This document shows, one piece after another, positions 42,917 through 46,451 of a stretch of 46,451 nucleotides of DNA. Under the pieces are notes generated by a model, which had not been told where the DNA came from, searched no databases, and saw nothing but the letters and a program-made list of their open reading frames with translations. Position 1 is the first letter of the stretch; each line of letters starts with the position of its first letter. The DNA comes from a virus. The DNA lies in IMG/VR virus record IMGVR_UViG_3300017708_001883, positions 1-46,451 of that record. The stretch is one strand, 5' to 3'. The translations under genes were made by a program, and so were the position numbers.

Positions 42917-45466
42917 TTAAAGATCGAATGGATTACCGTATGCAGCAGCTGCTCTGCTGACATTTGTTGCTGAAGATGTTAAATCATTAAAAATCAGCAT
43001 GTTACCTGTTGCAGACCAGTCCTGACAACCTCCCCCAAGAGGTCCTTGCAGAGGACTGTAGGTAATTGTGGTAGTTGTACCCTCTGCATCGGTTGAACTG
43101 CTTCCTACGGATGGTATAGGCGTACATGGGACATGACTACAACCCTGCTGTGCTACTTCACAACTGAGTGTAATATTTAGAGTGATGTCATTTGATGGAT
43201 CAGCACGATATTGTCGCATCATATACTTGGTATAAGTAGATGCTTTAGGAAGTTGTGATAATGGACCCTGAACAGTCTCAACTAAAACTTCAGGAACAAC
43301 CTGTTGCTCAGGTATTTGCTTCTGCTCAATGCCATCTGCCATACTTGCAACAGAATCAATTTGAAGTTGCCTGTTTTGTTCGGCAAGATCTGATAATCTA
43401 CTGTCAATATCGACTTCACTGTAATCATATTCATACTTAACTCTAGTTATTTCTCGAAATTTGTCAATTTCTTTCGTTGAATACAGTTTTTGCGGCATTT
43501 CTTCGATCCGATTGCGATCTGGATCTAATTTTACATCAAAAGCAGCAGCAAGTTCCTCATAAACGTATTCAGCATCTTGCACATCAAGATTTTCGCGCAG
43601 TTTTTGATACAATTCACCCCTTCCACCGCCAGGAGCGTTCTCTAAAAGAGCAATAATCTTATTGGAACGCTCAGGATCATAAGAAATGTTCTCAATAGTT
43701 GTTGTTTGACCCAATTGTACGTTTTTGACATACGCTTTTGGTGTCATTTCTACCTCAATCAACGGAGGATCTGTAGGATCATTCAATGCATTCGATGATC
43801 CATCATACACTCTACTGATATATCCGTTTCCTTGGTTCAAAATTACGACTGATGTCAACACTCCATTGGTAAAAGCACCTTCAATCACTGCTGAAGTCGC
43901 ATCTATGCCTGGTGGTGACGTGATTACAAGCTCTGGTTCATAACCTAATGTGTTCCATCCAGACCCTCCAGACACAATTGTTGCTCCTATAACCTTACCA
44001 TTGGTTACTGTAAAGTCAACTTCTGGTTGAACTAGCGTGTTAAAGATATCTGGAACATTTTTATTGATACTTGCCGTGGTATATTGTACGGATTTATTTA
44101 AAAATTCATACAATCCAATTAAAATTGCACGGTCTACAATGCCATATCCCGCAACTGCAGTGATAATATGGTTACGATCTGATGTGTATTGCGTGTTTTT
44201 GGTAAAATTGCTACCATTTCCATCTACATAAACGATATGATACGGAAATTTACTTTCATTTTCAGTTGTATTATCAGTATATTGCGTAAATGTATGAAAG
44301 GTTCTAGTAATTTCATGACCATTGATAGTATCACCAACTCTTAAAGCATCAAAACCCGTAGCATCATTGGTTTGAGGTACAGCAGCAACACCAGTAACCT
44401 TTAAATTCATTGTCAATTGGACAACTGTATTATCTGGTTTGGTGTAATCATATGTTAATGGTATGACTTGATTAAGTGTATATCCAGATCCAGGACTCAT
44501 TAACTCAATAATTTTCCATTTTACTCCAGAATACGTTGTTGGAGTTACGGTTTCATCTTGAATTGATTCAATTTGGATCTTAACTCTAAATCCTGAAGCA
44601 TTCCCAATATCTAAATCATAAATTTCAAAGTCCTGTAAAGGATCTTGACCAGATGTAAATGGATTTTGTGATGAAACATACTCAATACCCTCTAACGTAT
44701 TCTCATCCCATACATCAGTATACGTTACACCATCATATGAAAATGATATATCAGTCACACCATCAGGTAGTGTTGATGATAATTGATCATACTGAAATAC
44801 TAATTTATTTGAATCTGTGCCAATACCAAACAATGTTGGATGAGGACAATCAGGATCACCCGTTAAATTATCTGTACCAGAATAAGACATTTTAGTCTTA
44901 CTTGGAGCACAACTAAAACTAAAACAAGGTTTACATATCGTCGTTGAACTCGTTGTTGTAGTACCTGAAACACCTGGTGTATAACCAGGTTGACCCTCTG
45001 TACCTGATGGAGGTGTTCCTGAAGTTGTACTACTACTATTCTCTTGCTCCAGATAATAACACGCAATACCTACATGTCCTGCATTCACTGATGTATCATA
45101 CAAATATGAAAACCAACGATCACTAAACATTAAATCAAATGATAACTCATCTGGTTGATATCCATAAAATACTGTTGTTGCTGGAAAACACGCTGCTAAA
45201 GAACGAGATGCTTTACCACAATTCGCTCCACTACTTGGTGTAACACCACCTGGTTCTTGTACAACACTTACACTTGGATGCATTACAGCAGTGGTTTCGC
45301 GCCTCGGTATCGCATAGTTCGTACCACTATTACGTAAAGGACTTTCAGGATATTCCTCAAACTCTACTGTGGTCGCTTGAGAAGCTGGTAATGGTACACT
45401 ATAATCACAATGATCACTCTGTGAACATGGACTACTATCTGTAATGTAATTGGTTTTACATCCCAT
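42917..45466 (-). CDS. Cys-rich virion structural protein, function unknown
   Basis: An 849-residue protein without a recognisable named family. The first 120 residues are rich in Cys (MGCKTN, 'SSPCSQSDHCDYSVPLPASQ', 'GANCGKASRSLAACFPATTV'). A Cys/Ser/Thr-rich linker of 'GTPPSGTEGQPGYTPG' type follows, then beta-rich sequence. Two 'GGSGW'/'GNGY' modules of the GSGY type lie near residues 497-560. Residues 600-760 become charged and helical ('ELYQKLRENLDVQDAEYVYE'). The last 90 residues contain four more Cys and end 'AAAAYGNPFDL'. It starts inside the end of the 74-aa gene (11-base overlap), with GAGGAG seven bases before the ATG. Its position just before PAAR suggests a tail-tip or hub-associated structural protein. 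No lysozyme or gp27/gp5 signature is visible. Confidence 0.75.
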   Translation of the reverse strand: MGCKTNYITDSSPCSQSDHCDYSVPLPASQATTVEFEEYPESPLRNSGTNYAIPRRETTAVMHPSVSVVQEPGGVTPSSGANCGKASRSLAACFPATTVFYGYQPDELSFDLMFSDRWFSYLYDTSVNAGHVGIACYYLEQENSSSTTSGTPPSGTEGQPGYTPGVSGTTTTSSTTICKPCFSFSCAPSKTKMSYSGTDNLTGDPDCPHPTLFGIGTDSNKLVFQYDQLSSTLPDGVTDISFSYDGVTYTDVWDENTLEGIEYVSSQNPFTSGQDPLQDFEIYDLDIGNASGFRVKIQIESIQDETVTPTTYSGVKWKIIELMSPGSGYTLNQVIPLTYDYTKPDNTVVQLTMNLKVTGVAAVPQTNDATGFDALRVGDTINGHEITRTFHTFTQYTDNTTENESKFPYHIVYVDGNGSNFTKNTQYTSDRNHIITAVAGYGIVDRAILIGLYEFLNKSVQYTTASINKNVPDIFNTLVQPEVDFTVTNGKVIGATIVSGGSGWNTLGYEPELVITSPPGIDATSAVIEGAFTNGVLTSVVILNQGNGYISRVYDGSSNALNDPTDPPLIEVEMTPKAYVKNVQLGQTTTIENISYDPERSNKIIALLENAPGGGRGELYQKLRENLDVQDAEYVYEELAAAFDVKLDPDRNRIEEMPQKLYSTKEIDKFREITRVKYEYDYSEVDIDSRLSDLAEQNRQLQIDSVASMADGIEQKQIPEQQVVPEVLVETVQGPLSQLPKASTYTKYMMRQYRADPSNDITLNITLSCEVAQQGCSHVPCTPIPSVGSSSTDAEGTTTTITYSPLQGPLGGGCQDWSATGNMLIFNDLTSSATNVSRAAAAYGNPFDL

Positions 45467-45680
45467 CTTTTAACTCCTCAATCCTCCGATAGATTTCATC
45501 ATAATTACCCTTCATATCCAAATACTCCTCAACACCCTTTGGTTTGTATAATACCTTATCTGGAGTGGGTAACTCTACCACATACTTCTCTAACGCATCT
45601 AGACGCTCTCCTAAGACCTTTATACATCCATTTAATGCTACTAATGCATCATTTAAACTTTGAACCTCTTCAGGTGTCAT
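45456..45680 (-). CDS. Small coiled-coil protein of unknown function
   Basis: A 74-residue, charged, mostly helical protein. 'MTPEEVQSLNDALVALNGCI' and 'GERLDALEKYVVE' show regular hydrophobic spacing. The C-terminal half has 'YDEIYRRIEELKDGM'. The start overlaps the 57-aa gene by 11 bases and the end overlaps the 849-aa gene by 11 bases, the tight overlap pattern seen elsewhere in the window. This supports a real gene. I do not recognise a family; an adaptor or chaperone for the large virion protein that follows is a guess from position. Confidence 0.75.
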   Translation of the reverse strand: MTPEEVQSLNDALVALNGCIKVLGERLDALEKYVVELPTPDKVLYKPKGVEEYLDMKGNYDEIYRRIEELKDGM

Positions 45681-45843
45681 CCTCTGCTTTCCTCAATGTA
45701 AATGCTGTTCCATCTTCTGTAATATCATACTCTAATTCACTCCCTATATCCCATCCTAACTCCTCACATACCTCATACGGTATTGTAAGCATTAAATCAC
45801 CGAAATCATCTTCTTCCAATCTCGTCGCAAATCTGTGGGACAT
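45670..45843 (-). CDS. AbrB/SpoVT-like small protein
   Basis: A 57-residue reading frame starting MSHRFATRLEEDDFGDLMLT and ending 'AFTLRKAEDDT'. The core 'LMLTIPYEVCEELGWDIGSE' then 'LEYDITEDGTAFTLRK' follows the swapped-hairpin AbrB pattern of 'v.iP.evl..lgwk.Gd.l.....dg.i.l.k'. Such domains usually bind DNA as dimers and act as transition-state regulators or antitoxins. In cyanophages small proteins of this pattern occur without known targets. It begins five bases after the stop of the 72-aa gene and overlaps the 74-aa gene start. The domain is very acidic for a DNA-binding protein, so regulation is uncertain. No toxin-like partner is visible next to it. Confidence 0.7.
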   Translation of the reverse strand: MSHRFATRLEEDDFGDLMLTIPYEVCEELGWDIGSELEYDITEDGTAFTLRKAEDDT

Positions 45844-45848
45844 AACTG

Positions 45849-46067
45849 TTACATACGATTAATTACCTGAGGGTTATCTGACAGATGTTCTGCTTTCCAC
45901 TCAACCCATAGTGTATATAGATCTTCTACAACTTGAGATGCATACGCAGATGCATAATAGTCTGCACACTCATACATCCTAGGATCTAGAAATGCCTCTA
46001 ACCTTATTAGTTGCTCTAATGCCCATACACGAGTGTCTTGTCTCTCTACACGGGTCTTAGCATCCAT
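45849..46067 (-). CDS. Small protein of unknown function
   Basis: A 72-residue, mainly helical protein. 'TRVWALEQLIRLEAFLDPRM' and 'YYASAYASQVVEDLYTLWVE' are alternating hydrophobic and charged and have several Trp and Tyr. No family is recognised. A clear Shine-Dalgarno sequence (GAGG seven bases before the ATG at 46067) supports the start. It is the first gene after the noncoding stretch and the sigma70-like promoter, and it leads directly into the 57-aa AbrB-like gene. The two may form a small unit of early or constitutive expression, separate from the late structural genes downstream. Confidence 0.75.
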   Translation of the reverse strand: MDAKTRVERQDTRVWALEQLIRLEAFLDPRMYECADYYASAYASQVVEDLYTLWVEWKAEHLSDNPQVINRM

Positions 46068-46253
46068 TTTTTACCTCAGAAATTTTTTTAGTTTGACGTT
46101 AAAGTATTATTGAATAATATCTCAAGCGCCTGGGAACCTTTGTAGGTTAGGTTATGGCCCTTTTTTATATTTAAGGGGCCCAATAAACTGCCTATATGAC
46201 ATTTAGCAACTGTCGCTAAGTGTTACTCAAAGGACCTCAGAATACCTCTGCTA
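46068..46253. other. Noncoding stretch between a promoter and the small-gene cluster
   Basis: These 186 bases carry no reading frame I can support. They contain several short inverted repeats: TTAGC/GCTAA around 46204-46220, GGCCC/GGGCC at 46156-46180 with a T/A-rich loop, and a palindrome TATTATTGAATAATA at 46105-46119. A direct repeat AACCTAACCT lies near 46144-46153. A weak late-promoter-like CTTAAATA lies at 46168-46175 on the minus strand. No tRNA is visible. It may be a structured leader for the 72-aa gene or a small RNA gene. Confidence 0.5.
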
Positions 46254-46282
46254 TTATACACTAACCTCTGCTGTTTTGTCAA
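46253..46282 (-). promoter_or_regulatory. Perfect-consensus sigma70-type promoter
   Basis: On the minus strand TTGACA (46277-46282) and TATAAT (46253-46258) are both exact matches to the bacterial housekeeping consensus, with an 18-base spacer. The bases before TATAAT read GTG, and not the TGN of an extended -10. It overlaps the stop codon of the gene at the right edge and points toward the small genes. Host-type promoters of this kind drive early genes in T4-like cyanophages. Confidence 0.7.
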
Positions 46283-46451
46283 TAACCTCCCAGTACCATC
46301 CGATAGACTTGATGTAATCAAAGGTAGACATTCTCGGAGTATTTGGGTAACTATCTCCCCGAGAGTTTCTAACACCATCGATAAACTTCTCAAGGTCGTA
46401 GACACTTACGAAGGTTGCTCTAAGTGTCTCTGTGTTGTCGTAGATAATGTA
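46254..46451 (-). CDS. Unknown protein, partial (N-terminus beyond window)
   Basis: The last 65 codons of a gene that enters from the right edge; TAA is at 46254-46256 and is followed at once by TAG. The product reads 'YIIYDNTETLRATFVSVYDL' then 'EKFIDGVRNSRGDSYPNTPR' and ends 'YWEVIDKTAEVSV'. It looks like a folded, soluble domain with several aromatic residues. I do not recognise a family. The frame was preferred over an overlapping open frame at 46223-46405 because it stays open to the window edge, and its composition looks like a normal protein. The downstream promoter lies inside its last codons. Confidence 0.65.
   Translation of the reverse strand, partial: YIIYDNTETLRATFVSVYDLEKFIDGVRNSRGDSYPNTPRMSTFDYIKSIGWYWEVIDKTAEVSV

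Noticed and set aside
42914-42921. TTTAAATA on the minus strand just before the PAAR gene
   Set aside because: It matches seven of eight bases of the late promoter but touches the PAAR start codon, leaving no room for a transcript leader with a ribosome binding site.
46156-46180. Possible terminator hairpin GGCCC/GGGCC
   Set aside because: The loop is 15 bases, the stem is only 5 bp, and no T run follows the stem on the minus strand. I report it only as an inverted repeat.
46223-46405. 60-codon minus-strand frame at the right edge
   Set aside because: An overlapping frame is open all the way to the window edge and reads like a normal soluble protein. The 60-codon frame needs an internal start and has no such features.

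Overview
The window looks like the tail, baseplate and neck module of a large T4-like myovirus of the marine cyanophage type. All 19 genes I can support lie on the minus strand, so transcription runs from right to left. They are packed with stop/start overlaps and gaps of a few bases. The T4 relatives I can recognise from conserved sequence are gp25, gp6, gp7, gp8, gp13 and gp14. Their order 6-7-8-(fibres)-13-14 matches T4. Base composition of roughly 40% GC, YHYH and DUF4815 structural proteins, and repeated 'GSGY' beta modules all fit cyanomyoviruses. The host cannot be proven from the sequence.

Right end (46451 to 42208): the 3' end of an unknown gene, a 186-base noncoding stretch that follows a perfect-consensus sigma70-type promoter, then four small or mid-size genes. 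These are a 72-aa unknown, a 57-aa AbrB/SpoVT-like protein below the usual ORF length cut-off, a 74-aa unknown and an 849-aa Cys-rich virion protein. A PAAR-like tail-tip protein and a 48-aa strongly basic protein follow.

Middle (42178 to 14196): gp25 and gp6 (baseplate wedge) lead into a 6167-codon gene, 18.5 kb long. I interpret this as gp7, greatly enlarged by insertion of YHYH, beta-propeller, LamG-like, carbohydrate-binding-like and helical repeat modules. It is followed by two accessory structural proteins that carry plastocyanin-like (cupredoxin) domains with apparent type-1 copper ligands, and then by gp8.

Left end (14196 to 1): a 2490-aa DUF4815 protein, two small coiled-coil proteins, a strong intrinsic terminator, a 1717-aa fibre with an Mtd-type N-terminus, gp13, and the first 75 codons of gp14.

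Four copies of a T4-type late promoter box (NATAAATA on the minus strand) sit 20 to 40 bases before gp25, the 406-aa fibre gene, gp8 and the 1717-aa fibre gene. They divide the module into four late transcription units: 25-6-7; 406-1389; 8-DUF4815-small genes-terminator; and fibre-13-14. The products together would build the baseplate wedge, its decorations and adsorption organelles, the tail tip and the neck.

The most interesting content is the set of cupredoxin-like domains in tail proteins, including one copy without copper ligands embedded in a YHYH domain, and the giant modular gp7. Family assignments come from reading the sequence and from memory of T4 and cyanophage proteins. No database search was run.
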